DNA of 64,000 nucleotides, taken from contig CAWYQB010000748.1 in the NCBI GenBank assembly GCA_963966105.1, forward strand, positions 1-64,000, written 5' to 3'. Source of the stretch: Volucella zonaria. Its lineage: Eukaryota > Arthropoda > Insecta > Diptera > Syrphidae. Under the pieces are notes generated by a model. The model made no database searches, had not been told where the DNA came from, and saw nothing but the letters and a program-made list of their open reading frames with translations. Numbering within the stretch: position 1 is the first letter of the stretch; every line of letters starts with the position of its first letter. Positions 25,641-38,200 of the stretch are shown in pieces. Position numbers and translations under genes: made by a program.

Positions 25641-27110
25641 TTTTTTCTGGTGTATAATATGACCCCCGCAAACGCCTAGTTTAGGAGTTATAGCCATTTT
25701 AAGATTTTGAATTTTTTTTTCTGGTGCATAATATGACCCCCGCAGACGCCTAGTTTAGGAGTTATAGCCATTTTAAGATTTTGAATTTTTTGTTTCTGGT
25801 GCAAAATATGACCCCCGCAGACGCCTAGTTTAGGAGTTACAGCCATTTTAAGATTTTTAATTTTTTTTTTCTGGTGCATAATATGACCCCCGCATACGCC
25901 TAGTTTAGGCGTTATAGCCATTTTAAGATTTCGAATTTTCTTTTTTCTGGTGCATAATATGACCCCCGCAGACGCCTAGTTTAGGAGTTATAGCCATTTT
26001 AAGATTTTGAATTTTCTTTTTTCTGGTGCATATTATGACCCCCGGAGACGCCTAGTTTAGGAGTTATAGCCATTTTAAGATTTTGAATTTTTTTTTTCTG
26101 GTGCATAATATGACCCCCGCAGACGCCTAGTTTAGGAGTTATAGCCATTTTAAGATTTCGAATTTTTTTTTTTCTGGTGCATAATATGACCCCCGCAGAC
26201 GCCTAGTTTAGGAGTTATAGCCATTTTAAGATTTTGAATTTTCTTTTTTCTAGTGCATATTATGACCCCCGGAGACGCCTAGTTTAGGAGTTAAAGCCAT
26301 TTTAAGATTTTGAATTTTTTTTTTCTGGTGCATAATATGACCCTCGCAGACGCCTAGTTTAGGAGTTATAGCCATTTTAAGATTTTGAATTTTTTTTTTC
26401 TGGTGTATAATACGACCCCCGCGGACGCCTAGTTTAGGAGTTATAGCCATTTTAAGATTTTGAATTTTTTTTTCTGGTGCATAATATGACCCCCGCAGAC
26501 GCCTAGTTTAGGAGTTATAGCCATTTTAAGATTTTGAATTTTCTTTTTTCTGGTGCATATTATGACCCCCGGAGACGCCAAGTTTAGGAGTTATAGCCAT
26601 TTTAAGATTTTGAATTTTTTTTTTCTGGTGCATAATATGACCCCCGCAGACGCCTAGTTTAGGAGTTATAGCCATTTTAAGATTTCGAATTTTCTTTTTT
26701 CTGGTGCATAATATGACCCCCGCAGACGCCTAGTTTAGGAGTTATAGCCATTTTAAGATTTTGAATTTTCTTTTTTCTGGTGCATAATATGACCCCCGCA
26801 GACGCCTAGTTTAGGAGTTATAGCCATTTTAAGATTTTGAATTTTTTTTTTCTGGTGCATAATATGACCCCCGCAGACGCCTACTTTAGGAGTTATAGCC
26901 ATTTTAAGATTTTGAATTTTTTTTTTCTGGTGCATAATATGACCCCAGCAGACGCCTAGTTTAGGAGTTATAGCCATTTTAAGATTTTGAATTTTTTTTT
27001 TCTGGTGCATAATATGACCCCCGCAGACGCCTAGTTTAGGAGTTATAGCCATTTTAAGATTTCGAATTTTCTTTTTTCTGGTGCATAATATGACCCTGGC
27101 AGACGCCTAG
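25641..27110. repeat. Module M3, copy 1, overlapping the 4,300-bp duplication
   Basis: Ordered rare states: TGTATAAT 25,651, CGCAAACG just after, AGATTTTTAA 25,851, GCATACGCC near 25,892, TTAAAGCC 26,291, GCGGACG 26,421 and GCCAAG 26,577, then CCTACTTTAGG near 26,880 and CCCTGGCAG near 27,095. The stretch from about 25,980 to 27,110 recurs 4,300 bp downstream. The stretch 25,651-26,740 recurs 14,120-14,121 bp downstream. Confidence 0.85.
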
Positions 27111-28800
27111 TTTAGGAGTTATAGCCATTTTAAGATTTTGAATTTTCTTTTTTCTGGTGCATATTATAACCCCCGCAGACGCCTAGTTTAGGAGTTATAG
27201 CCATTTTAAGATTTTGAATTTTTTTTTTCTGGTGAATATTATGACCCCCGCAGACGCCTAGTTTAGGAGTTATAGCCATTTTAAGATTTTGAATTTTCTT
27301 TTTTCTGGTGCATAATATGACCCCCGCAGACGCCTAGTTTAGGTGTTATAGCCATTTTAAGTTATTGAATTTTTTTTATCTGGTGCATAATATGACCCCC
27401 GCAGACGCCTAGTTTAGGAGTTATAGCCATTTTAAGATTTCGAATTTTCTTTTTTCTGGTGCATAATATGACCCCCGCAGACGCCTAGTTTAGGAGTTAT
27501 AGCCATTTTAAGATTTCGAATTTTCTTTTTTCTGGTGCATAATATGACCCACGCAGACGCCTAGTTTAGGAGTTATAGCCATTTTAAGATTTCGAATTTT
27601 CTTTTTGCTGGTGCATAATATGACCCCCGCAGACGCCTAGTTTAGGAGTTATAGCCATTTTAAGATTTCGAATTTTCTTTTTTTTTTGGTGCATAATATG
27701 ACCCCCGCAGACGCCTAGTTTAGGAGTTATAGCCATTTTAAGATTTCGAATTTTCTTTTTTCTGGTGCATAATATGACCCACGCAGACGCCTAGTTTAGG
27801 AGTTATAGCCATTTTAAGATTTCGAATTTTCTTTTTGCTGGTGCATATTATGACCCCCGGAGACGCCTAGTTTAGGAGTTATAGCCATTTTAAGATTTCG
27901 AATTTTCTTTTTTCTGGTGCTTAATATGACCCCCGCAGGCGCCTAGTTTAGGAGTTATAGCCATTTTAAGATTTCGAATTTTCTTTTTGCTGGTGCATAA
28001 TATGACCCCCGCAGACGCCTAGTTTAGGAGTTATAGCCATTTTAAGATTTTGAATTTTCTTTTTTCTGGTGCATAATATGACCCCCGCAGACGCCTAGTT
28101 TAGGAGTTATAGCCATTTTAAGATTTCGAATTTTCTTTTTTCTGGTGCTTAATATGACCCACGCAGACGCCTAGTTTAGGAGTTATAGCCATTTTAAGAT
28201 TTTGAATTTTTTTTTCTGGTGTTAATATGACCCCCGCAGACGCCTAGTTTAGGAGTTATAGCCATTTTAAGATTTTGAATTTTTTTTTTCTGGTGCAAAA
28301 TATGACCCCCGCAGACGCCTAGTTTAGGAGTTATAGCCATTTTAAGATTTCGAATTTTCTTTTTTCTGGTGCATAATATGACCCCCGCAGACGCCTAGTT
28401 TAGGAGTTATAGCCATTTTAAGATTTTGAATTTTCTTTTTTCTGGTGCATGATATGACCCCCGCAGACGCCTAGTTTAGGAGTTATAGCCATTTTAAGAT
28501 TTTGAATTTTCTTTTTTCTGGTGCATAATATGACCCCCGCAGACGCCTAGTTTAGGAGTTATAGCCATTTTAAGATTTTGAATTTTTTTTTTCTGGTGCA
28601 TAATATGACCCCCGCAGACGCCTAGTTTAGGAGTTATAACCATTTTAAGATTTTGAATTTTTTTTTCTGGTGTTAATATGACCCCCGCAGACGCCTAGTT
28701 TAGGAGTTATAGCCATTTTAAGATTTCGAATTTTCTTTTTTCTGGTGCATAATATGACCCCCGCAGACGCCTAGTTTAGGAGTTATAGCCATTTTAAGAT
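27111..28800. repeat. Satellite block J: TTCGAA-rich monomers
   Basis: A run in which most monomers near 27.4-28.2 kb carry the TTCGAA state and several carry GCTGGTGC in place of TCTGGTGC. One long T-run monomer lies near 27,675. GAATATTATG and TTTATCTGG states near 27.23-27.39 kb echo block A. GTGTTAATATG markers follow at 28,219 and 28,670, 451 bp (six monomers) apart. Only satellite is present. Confidence 0.75.
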
Positions 28801-30280
28801 TTTGAATTTTCTTTTTTCTGGTGCATGATATGACCCCCGCAGACGCCTAGTTTAGGAGTTATAGCCATTTTAAGATTTTGAATTTTCTTTTTTCTGGTGC
28901 ATAATATGACCCCCGCAGACGCCTAGTTTAGGAGTTATAGCCATTTTAAGATTTTGAATTTTTTTTTTCTGGTGCATAATATGACCCCCGCAGACGCCTA
29001 GTTTAGGAGTTATAGCCATTTTAAGATTTTGAATTTTTTTTTCTGGTGTTAATATGACCCCCGCAGACGCCTAGTTTAGGAGTTATAGCCATTTTAAGAT
29101 TTTGAATTTTTTTTTTCTGGTGCAAAATATGACCCCCGCAGACGCCTAGTTTAGGAGTTATAGCCATTTTAAGATTTTGAATTTTTTTTTTTCTGGTGCA
29201 TATTATGACCCCCGGAGACGCCTAGTTTAGGAGTTATAGCCATTTTAAGATTTTGAATTTTTTTTTCTGGTGCATAATATGACCCCCGCAGACGCCTAGT
29301 TTAGGAGTTATAGCCATTTTAAGATTTCGAATTTTCTTTTTTCTGGTGCATAATGTGACCCCCGCAGACGCCTAGTTTAGGAGTTATAGCCATTTTAAGA
29401 TTTTGAATTTTCTTTTTTCTGGTGCATAATATGACCCCCGCAGACGCCTAGTTTAGGAGTTATAGCCATTTTAAGATTTAGAATTTTTTTTTTCTGGTGC
29501 ATAATATGACCCCCGCAGACGCCTAGTTTAGGAGTTATAGCCATTTTAAGATTTTGAATTTTTTTTTCTGGTGCATAATATGACCCCCGCAGACGCCTAG
29601 TTTAGGAGTTATAGCCATTTTAAGATTTTGAATTTTTTTTTTCTGGTGCAAAATATGACCCCCGCAGACGCCTAGTTTAGGAGTTATAGCCATTTTAAGA
29701 TTTTGAATTTTTTTTTTCTGGTGCATATTATGACCCCCGGAGACGCCTAGTTTAGGAGTTATAGCCATTTTAAGATTTAGAATTTTTTTTTCTGGTTCAA
29801 AATATGACCCCCGCAGACGCCTAGTTTAGGAGTTATAGCCATTTTAAGATTTTGAATTTTCTTTTTTCTGGTGCATAATATGACCCCCGCAGACGCCTAG
29901 TTTAGGAGTTATAGCCATTTTAAGATTATGAATTTTCTTTTTTCTGGTGCATATTATGACCCCCGGAGACGCCTAGTTTAGGAGTTATAGCCATTTTAAG
30001 ATTTTGAATTTTTTTTTTCTGGTACATAATATGACCCCCGCAGACGCCTAGTTTAGGAGTTGTAGCCATTTTAAGATTTCGAATTTTCTTTTTTCTGGTG
30101 CATAATATGACCCCCGGAGACGCCTAGTTTAGGAGTTATAGCCATTTTAAGATTTAGAAATTTTTTTTTTTTGGAGCATAATATGACCCCCGCAGACGCC
30201 TAGTTTAGGAGTTATAGCCATTTTAAGATTTTGAATTTTCTTTTTTCTGGTGCATAATATGACCCTCGCAGACGCCTAGT
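28801..30280. repeat. 4,077-bp offset duplication, copy 1
   Basis: Contains GTGTTAATATG (29,046), GATTATG (29,924), GTACATAAT (30,024) and GGAGCATAAT (30,173). Counterparts lie at 33,122, 34,001, 34,101 and 34,250, offsets of 4,076-4,077 bp. The 77-codon repeat-derived open frame at 29,535 also has a twin at 33,612. Copy 1 carries private CATAATGTG near 29,351. Confidence 0.87.
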
Positions 30281-31410
30281 TTAGGAGTTATAGCCATTTT
30301 AAGATTTTGAATTTTCTTTTTTCTGGTGCATATTATGACCCCCGGAGACGCCTAGTTTAGGAGTTATAGCCATTTTAAGATTTTGAATTTTTTTTTTCTG
30401 GTGCATAATATGACCCCCGCAGACGCCTAGTTTAGGAGTTATAGCCATTTTAAGATTTCGAATTTTTTTTTTTCTGGTGCATAATATGACCCCCGCAGAC
30501 GCCTAGTTTAGGAGTTATAGCCATTTTAAGATTTTGAATTTTCTTTTTTCTAGTGCATATTATGACCCCCGGAGACGCCTAGTTTAGGAGTTAAAGCCAT
30601 TTTAAGATTTTGAATTTTTTTTTTCTGGTGCATAATATGACCCTCGCAGACGCCTAGTTTAGGAGTTATAGCCATTTTAAGATTTTGAATTTTTTTTTTC
30701 TGCTGTATAATATGACCCCCGCGGACGCCTAGTTTAGGAGTTATAGCCATTTTAAGATTTTGAATTTTTTTTTCTGGTGCATAATATGACCCCCGCAGAC
30801 GCCTAGTTTAGGAGTTATAGCCATTTTAAGATTTTGAATTTTCTTTTTTCTGGTGCATATTATGACCCCCGGAGACGCCAAGTTTAGGAGTTATGGCCAT
30901 TTTAAGATTTTGAATTTTTTTTTTCTGGTGCATAATATGACCCCCGCAGACGCCTAGTTTAGGAGTTATAGCCATTTTAAGATTTCGAATTTTCTTTTTG
31001 CTGGTGCATAATATGACCCCCGCAGACGCCTAGTTTAGGAGTTATAGCCATTTTAAGATTTTGAATTTTCTTTTTTCTGGTGCATAATATGACCCCCGCA
31101 GACGCCTAGTTTAGGAGTTATAGCCATTTTAAGATTTTGAATTTTTTTTTTCTGGTGCATAATATGACCCCCGCAGACGCCTACTTTAGGAGTTATAGCC
31201 ATTTTAAGATTTTGAATTTTTTTTTTCTGGTGCATAATATGACCCCAGCAGACGCCTAGTTTAGGAGTTATAGCCATTTTAAGATTTTGAATTTTTTTTT
31301 TCTGGGGCATAATATGACCCCCGCAGACGCCTAGTTTAGGAGTTATAGCCATTTTAAGATTTCGAATTTTCTTTTTTCTGGTGCATAATATGACCCTGGC
31401 AGACGCCTAG
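30281..31410. repeat. 4,300-bp offset duplication, copy 2 (partial M3)
   Basis: Counterpart of 25,980-27,110: TTAAAGCC 30,591 (from 26,291), GCGGACG 30,721 (from 26,421) and CCCTGGC 31,391-31,400 (from 27,091) are all exactly 4,300 bp away, so no net indel over 1.1 kb. Private changes include CTGCTGTATAAT near 30,700, TATGGCC near 30,894 and TCTGGGGCAT near 31,302. Confidence 0.88.
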
Positions 31411-32880
31411 TTTAGGAGTTATAGCCATTTTAAGATTTTGAATTTTTTTTTTCTGGTGCATAATATGACCCCCGCAGACGCCTAGTTTAGGAGTTATAGC
31501 CATTTTAAGATTTCGAATTTTCTTTTTGCTGGTGCATAATATGACCCCCGCAGACGCCTAGTTTAGGAGTTATAGCCATTTTAAGATTTTGAATTTTCTT
31601 TTTTCTGGTGCATAATATGACCCCCGCAGACGCCTAGTTTAGGAGTTATAGCCATTTTAAGATTTTGAATTTTTTTTTTCTGGTGCATAATATGACCCCC
31701 GCAGACGCCTACTTTAGGAGTTATAGCCATTTTCAGATTTTGAATTTTTTTTTCTGGTGCATAATATGACCCCAGCAGACGCCTAGTTTAGGAGTTATAG
31801 CCATTTTAAGATTTTGAATTTTTTTTTTCTGGGGCATAATATGACCCCCGCAGACGCCTAGTTTAGGAGTTATAGCCATTTTAAGATTTCGAATTTTCTT
31901 TTTTCTGGTGCATAATATGACCCCCGCAGACGCCTAGTTTAGGAGTTATAGCCATTTTAAGATTTTGAATTTTTTTTTTCTGGTGAATATTATGACCCCC
32001 GCAGACGCCTAGTTTAGGAGTTATAGCCATTTTAAGATTTTGAATTTTCTTTTTTCTGGTGCATAATATGACCCCCGCAGACGCCTAGTTTAGGTGTTAT
32101 AGCCATTTTAAGATTTTGAATTTTTTTTATCTGGTGCATAATATGACCCCCGCAGACGCCTAGTTTAGGAGTTATAGCCATTTTAAGATTTTGAATTTTT
32201 TTTTTCTGGTGCATAATATGACCCCCGCAGACGCCTAGTTTAGGAGTTATAGCCATTTTAAGATTTTGAATTTTCTTTTTTCTGGTGCATAATATGACAA
32301 CCGGAGACGCCTAGTTTAGGAGTTAAAGCCATTTTAAGATTTTGAATTTTCTTTTTTCTGGTGCATAATATGACCCCCGCTGACGCCTAGTTTAGGAGTT
32401 ATAGCCATTTTAAGATTTTGAATTTTCTTTTTTCTGGTGCATAATATGACCCCCGCAGACGCCTAGTTTAGGAGTTATAGCCATTTTAAGATTTTGAATT
32501 TTTTTTTTCTGGTGCATAATATGACCCCCGCAGACGCCTACTTTAGGAGTTATAGCCATTTTAAGATTTTGAATTTTTTTTTTCTGGTGCATAATATGAC
32601 CCCAGCAGACGCCTAGTTTAGGAGTTATAGCCATTTTAAGATTTTGAATTTTTTTTTTCTGGTGCATAATATGACCCCAGGAGACGCCTAGTTTAGGAGT
32701 TATAGCCATTTTAAGATTTTGAATTTTTTTTTTCTGGTGCATAATATGACCCCCGCAGACGCCTAGTTTAGGAGTTATAGCCATTTTAAGATTTCGAATT
32801 TTCTTTTTTCTGGTGCATAATATGACCCCCGCAGACGCCTAGTTTAGGAGTTATAGCCATTTTAAGATTTTAAGATTTTG
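31411..32880. repeat. Satellite block L: return of block A monomers
   Basis: From about 31.9 kb the markers of 1.7-3.1 kb reappear: GAATATTATG 31,985 (1,771), TTTATCTGG near 32,125, GACAACC 32,296 (2,084), CCCGCTGACG near 32,379, CCTACTTTAGG near 32,538 and CCCCAGCAG and CCCCAGGAG near 32,600-32,690. Offsets are 30,212-30,214 bp. A short internal repeat of the CCTACTTTAGG monomers occurs near 31.7 kb. Confidence 0.82.
32863..32878 (+). repeat. 8-bp tandem duplication inside one monomer
   Basis: TAAGATTT is present twice in direct succession, lengthening this monomer by 8 bp. I saw no other monomer with the same change, so it is a private microduplication, probably replication slippage. Confidence 0.85.
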
Positions 32881-34350
32881 AATTTTCTTTTTTCTGGTGC
32901 ATGATATGACCCCCGCAGACGCCTAGTTTAGGAGTTATAGCCATTTTAAGATTTTGAATTTTCTTTTTTCTGGTGCATAATATGACCCCCGCAGACGCCT
33001 AGTTTAGGAGTTATAGCCATTTTAAGATTTTGAATTTTTTTTTTCTGGTGCATAATATGACCCCCGCAGACGCCTAGTTTAGGAGTTATAGCCATTTTAA
33101 GATTTTGAATTTTTTTTTCTGGTGTTAATATGACCCCCGCAGACGCCTAGTTTAGGAGTTATAGCCATTTTAAGATTTTGAATTTTTTTTTTTCTGGTGC
33201 AAAATATGACCCCCGCAGACGCCTAGTTTAGGAGTTATAGCCATTTTAAGATTTTGAATTTTTTTTTTTCTGGTGCATATTATGACCCCCGGAGACGCCT
33301 AGTTTAGGAGTTATAGCCATTTTAAGATTTTGAATTTTTTTTTCTGGTGCATAATATGACCCCCGCAGACGCCTAGTTTAGGAGTTATAGCCATTTTAAG
33401 ATTTCGAATTTTCTTTTTTCTGGTGCATAATATGACCCCCGCAGACGCCTAGTTTAGGAGTTATAGCCATTTTAAGATTTTGAATTTTCTTTTTTCTGGT
33501 GCATAATATGACCCCCGCAGACGCCTAGTTTAGGAGTTATAGCCATTTTAAGATTTAGAATTTTTTTTTTCTGGTGCATAATATGACCCCCGCAGACGCC
33601 TAGTTTAGGAGTTATAGCCATTTTAAGATTTTGAATTTTTTTTTCTGGTGCATAATATGACCCCCGCAGACGCCTAGTTTAGGAGTTATAGCCATTTTAA
33701 GATTTTGAATTTTTTTTTTCTGGTGCAAAATATGACCCCCGCAGACGCCTAGTTTAGGAGTTATAGCCATTTTAAGATTTTGAATTTTTTTTTTCTGGTG
33801 CATATTATGACCCCCGGAGACGCCTAGTTTAGGAGTTATAGCCATTTTAGGATTTTGAATTTTTTTTTCTGGTGCAAAATATGACCCCCGCAGACGCCTA
33901 GTTTAGGAGTTATAGCCATTTTAAGATTTTGAATTTTCTTTTTTCTGGTGCATAATATGACCCCCGCAGACGCCTAGTTTAGGAGTTATAGCCATTTTAA
34001 GATTATGAATTTTCTTTTTTCTGGTGCATATTATGACCCCCGGAGACGCCTAGTTTAGGAGTTATAGCCATTTTAAGATTTTGAATTTTTTTTTTCTGGT
34101 ACATAATATGACCCCCGCAGACGCCTAGTTTAGGAGTTGTAGCCATTTTAAGATTTCGAATTTTCTTTTTTCTGGTGCATAATATGACCCCCGGAGACGC
34201 CTAGTTTAGGAGTTATAGCCATTTTAAGATTTAGAATTTTTTTTTTTTTGGAGCATAATATGACCCCCGCAGACGCCTAGTTTAGGAGTTATAGCCATTT
34301 TAAGATTTTGAATTTTCTTTTTTCTGGTGCATAATATGACCCCCGCAGAC
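32881..34350. repeat. 4,077-bp offset duplication, copy 2
   Basis: Second copy of 28.8-30.28 kb, with GTGTTAATATG 33,122, GATTATG 34,001, GTACATAAT 34,101 and GGAGCATAAT 34,250. Its last part is also the start of M1 copy 3. This is the final occurrence in the window of GTGTTAATATG, GTACATAAT and GGAGCATAAT. Confidence 0.87.
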
Positions 34351-35253
34351 GCCTAGTTTAGGAGTTATGCCATTTTAAGATTTCGAATTTTCTTTTTTCT
34401 GGTGCATAATATGACCCACGCAGACACCTAGTTTAGGAGTTATAGCCATTTTAAGATTTTGAATTTTCTTTTTTCTGGTGCATATTATGACCCCCGGCGA
34501 CGCCTAGTTTAGGAGTTATAGCCATTTTAAGATTTTGAATTTTCTTTTTGCTGGTGCATATTATGACCCCCGGAGACGCCTAGTTTAGGAGTTATAGCCA
34601 TTTTAAGATTTCGAATTTTCTTTTTTCTGGTGCATAATATGACCCCCGCAGACGCCTAGTTTAGGAGTTATAGCCATTTTAAGATTTTGAATTTTTTTTT
34701 TCTGTTGCAAAATATGACCCCCGCAGACGCCTAGTTTAGGAGTTATAGCCATTTTAAGATTTCGAATTTTCTTTTTTCTGGTGCATAATATGACCCCCGC
34801 AGACGCCTAGTTTAGGAGTTATAGCCATTTTAAGATTTTGAATTTTCTTTTTTCTGGTGCATAATATGACCCCCGCAGACGCCTAGTTTAGGAGTTATAG
34901 CCATTTTAAGATTTCGAATTTTCTTTTTTCTGGTGCATAATATGACCCACGCAGACGCCTAGTTTAGGAGTTATAGCCATTTTAAGATTTTGAATTTTCT
35001 TTTTTCTGGTGCATATTATGACCCCCGGCGACGCCTAGTTTAGGAGTTATAGCCATTTTAAGATTTTGAATTTTCTTTTTGCTGGTGCATATTATGACCC
35101 CCGGAGACGCCTAGTTTAGGAGTTATAGCCATTTTAAGATTTCGAATTTTCTTTTTTCTGGTGCATAATATGACCCCCGCAGACGCCTAGTTTAGGAGTT
35201 ATAGCCATTTTAAGATTTCGAATTTTTTTTTTCTGGTGCATAATATGACCTCC
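34001..35253. repeat. Module M1, copy 3
   Basis: Markers 34,001 (GATTATG), 34,101 (GTACATAAT), 34,250 (GGAGCATAAT), 34,550 (GCTGG), 34,708 (CAAAAT), 35,081 (GCTGG) and 35,248 (ACCTCC) lie exactly 19,427 bp from copy 2 at all seven points. There is therefore no net indel over 1.25 kb, although substitutions exist (GACACC near 34,425; CTGTTGC near 34,704). It is the right-most large module of the left-hand type. Confidence 0.88.
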
Positions 35254-38200
35254 GCAGACGCCTAGTTTAGGAGTTATAGCCATTTTAAGATTTTGAATTT
35301 TCTTTTTTCTGGTGCATAATATGACCCCCGCAGACGCCTAGTTTAGGAGTTATAGCCATTTTAAGATTTTGAATTTTCTTTTTTCTGGTGCATACTATGA
35401 CCCCCGGCGACGCCTAGTTTAGGAGTTATAGCCATTTTAAGATTTCGAATTTTCTTTTTGATGGTGCATATTATGACCCCCGGAGACGCCTAGTTTAGGA
35501 GTTATAGCCATTTTAAGATTTCGAATTTTCTTTTTTCTGGTGCATAATATGACCCCCGCAGACGCCTAGTTTAGGAGTTATAGCCATTTTAAGATTTTGA
35601 ATTTTTTTTTTCTGGTGCAAAATATGACCCCCGCAGACGCCTAGTTTAGGAGTTATAGCCATTTTAAGATTTTGAATTTTTTTTTTCTGGTGCATAATAT
35701 GACCCCCGCAGACGCCTAGTTTAGGAGTTATAGCCATTTTAAGATTTTGAATTTTTTTTTTCTGGTGCAAAATATGACCCCCGCAGACGCCTAGTTTAGG
35801 AGTTATAGCCATTTTAAGATTTTGAATTTTTTTTTTCTGGTGCATAATATGACCCCCGCAGACGCCTAGTTTAGGAGTTATAGCCATTTTAAGATTTCGA
35901 ATTTTCTTTTTTCTGGTGCATATTATGACCCCCGGAGACGCCTAGTTTAGGAGTTATAGCCATTTTAAGATTTTGAATTTTCTTTTTTCTGGTGCATAAT
36001 ATGACCCCCGCAGACTCCTAGTTTAGGAGTTATAGCCATTTTAAGATTTCGAATTTTCTTTTTTCTGGTGCATAATATGACCCCCGCAGACGCCTAGTTT
36101 AGGAGTTATAGCCATTTTAAGATTTTGAATTTTCTTTTTTCTGGTGCATAATATGACTCCCGCAGACGCCTAGTTTAGGAGTTATAGCCATTTTAAGATT
36201 TCGAATTTTCTTTTTTCTGGTGCATAATATGACAAACGCAGACGCCTAGTTTAGGAGTTATAGCCATTTTAAGATTTTGAATTTTCTTTTTTCTGGTGCA
36301 TATTATGACCCCCGGCGACGCCTAGTTTAGGAGTTATAGCCATTTTAAGATTTCGAATTTTCTTTTTGCTGGTGCATATTATGACCCCCGGAGACGCCTA
36401 GTTTAGGAGTTATAGCCATTTTAAGATTTCGAATTTTCTTTTTTCTGGTGCTTAATATGACCCCCGCAGACGCCTAGTTTAGGAGTTATAGCCATTTTAA
36501 GATTTCGAATTTTTTTTTTCTGGTGCATAATATGACCCCCGCAGACGCCTAGTTTAGGAGTTATAGCCATTTTAAGATTTTGAATTTTCTTTTTTCTGGT
36601 GCATAATATGACCCCCGCAGACGCCTAGTTTAGGAGTTATAGCCATTTTAAGATTTCGAATTTTCTTTTTTCTGGTGCATAATATGACCCACGCAGACAC
36701 CTAGTTTAGGAGTTATAGCCATTTTAAGATTTTGAATTTTCTTTTTTCTGGTGCATATTATGACCCCCGGCGACGCCTAGTTTAGGAGTTATAGCCATTT
36801 TAAGATTTTGAATTTTCTTTTTGCTGGTGCATATTATGACCCCCGGAGACGCCTAGTTTAGGAGTTATAGCCATTTTAAGATTTCGAATTTTCTTTTTTC
36901 TGGTGCATAATATGACCCCCGCAGACGCCTAGTTTAGGAGTTATAGCCATTTTAAGATTTCGAATTTTTTTTTTCTGGTGCATAATATGACCCCCGCAGA
37001 CGCCTGGTTTAGGAGTTATAGCCATTTTAAGATTTTGAATTTTCTTTTTTCTGGTGCATAATATGACCCCCGCAGACGCCTAGTTTAGGAGTTATAGCCA
37101 TTTTAAGATTTTGAATTTTTTTTTTTCTGGTGCATATTATGACCCCCGGCGACGCCTAGTTTAGGAGTTATAGCCATTTTAAGATTTCGAATTTTCTTTT
37201 TGCTGGTGCATATTATGACCCCCGGAGACGCCTAGTTTAGGAGTTATAGCCATTTTAAGATTTCGAATTTTCTTTTTTCTGGTGCATAATATGACCCCCG
37301 CAGACGCCTAGTTTAGGAGTTATAGCCATTTTAAGATTTTGAATTTTTTTTTTCTGGTGCAAAATATGACCCCCGCAGACGCCTAGTTTAGGAGTTATAG
37401 CCATTTTAAGATTTTGAATTTTTTTTTTCTAGTGCATAATATGACCCCCGCAGACGCCTAGTTTAGGAGTTATAGCCATTTTAAGATTTTGAATTTTTTT
37501 TTTCTGGTGCAAAATATGACCCCCGCAGACGCCTAGTTTAGGAGTTATAGCCATTTTAAGATTTTGAATTTTTTTTTTCTGGTGCATAATATGACCCCCG
37601 CAGACGCCTAGTTTAGGAGTTATAGCCATTTTAAGATTTCGAATTTTCTTTTTTCTGGTGCATATTATGACCCCCGGAGACGCCTAGTTTAGGAGTTATA
37701 GCCATTTTAAGATTTTGAATTTTCTTTTTTCTGGTGCATAATATGACCCCCGCAGACGCCTAGTTTAGGAGTTATAGCCATTTTAAGATTTTGAATTTTC
37801 TTTTTTCTGGTGCATATTATGACCCCCGGCGACGCCTAGTTTAGGAGTTATAGCCATTTTAAGATTTCGAATTTTCTTTTTGCTGGTGCATATTATGACC
37901 CCCGGAGACGCCTAGTTTAGGAGTTATAGCCATTTTAAGATTTCGAATTTTCTTTTTTCTGGTGCTTAATATGACCCCCGCAGACGCCTAGTTTAGGAGT
38001 TATAGCCATTTTAAGATTTCGAATTTTTTTTTTCTGGTGCATAATATGACCCCCGCAGACGCCTAGTTTAGGAGTTATAGCCATTTTAAGATTTTGAATT
38101 TTTTTTTTCTGGTGCATAATATGACCCCCGCAGACGCCTAGTTTAGGAGTTATAGCCATTTTAAGATTTTGAATTTTTTTTTTCTGGTGCAAAATATGAC

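Noticed and set aside
14574..35253. Exact-offset long-range copies as possible assembly artefacts
   Set aside because: Copies differ by private substitutions (for example GACACC near 34,425 and CTGTTGC near 34,704) and have different flanks, so simple mis-duplication is unlikely. Read support was not available to me.
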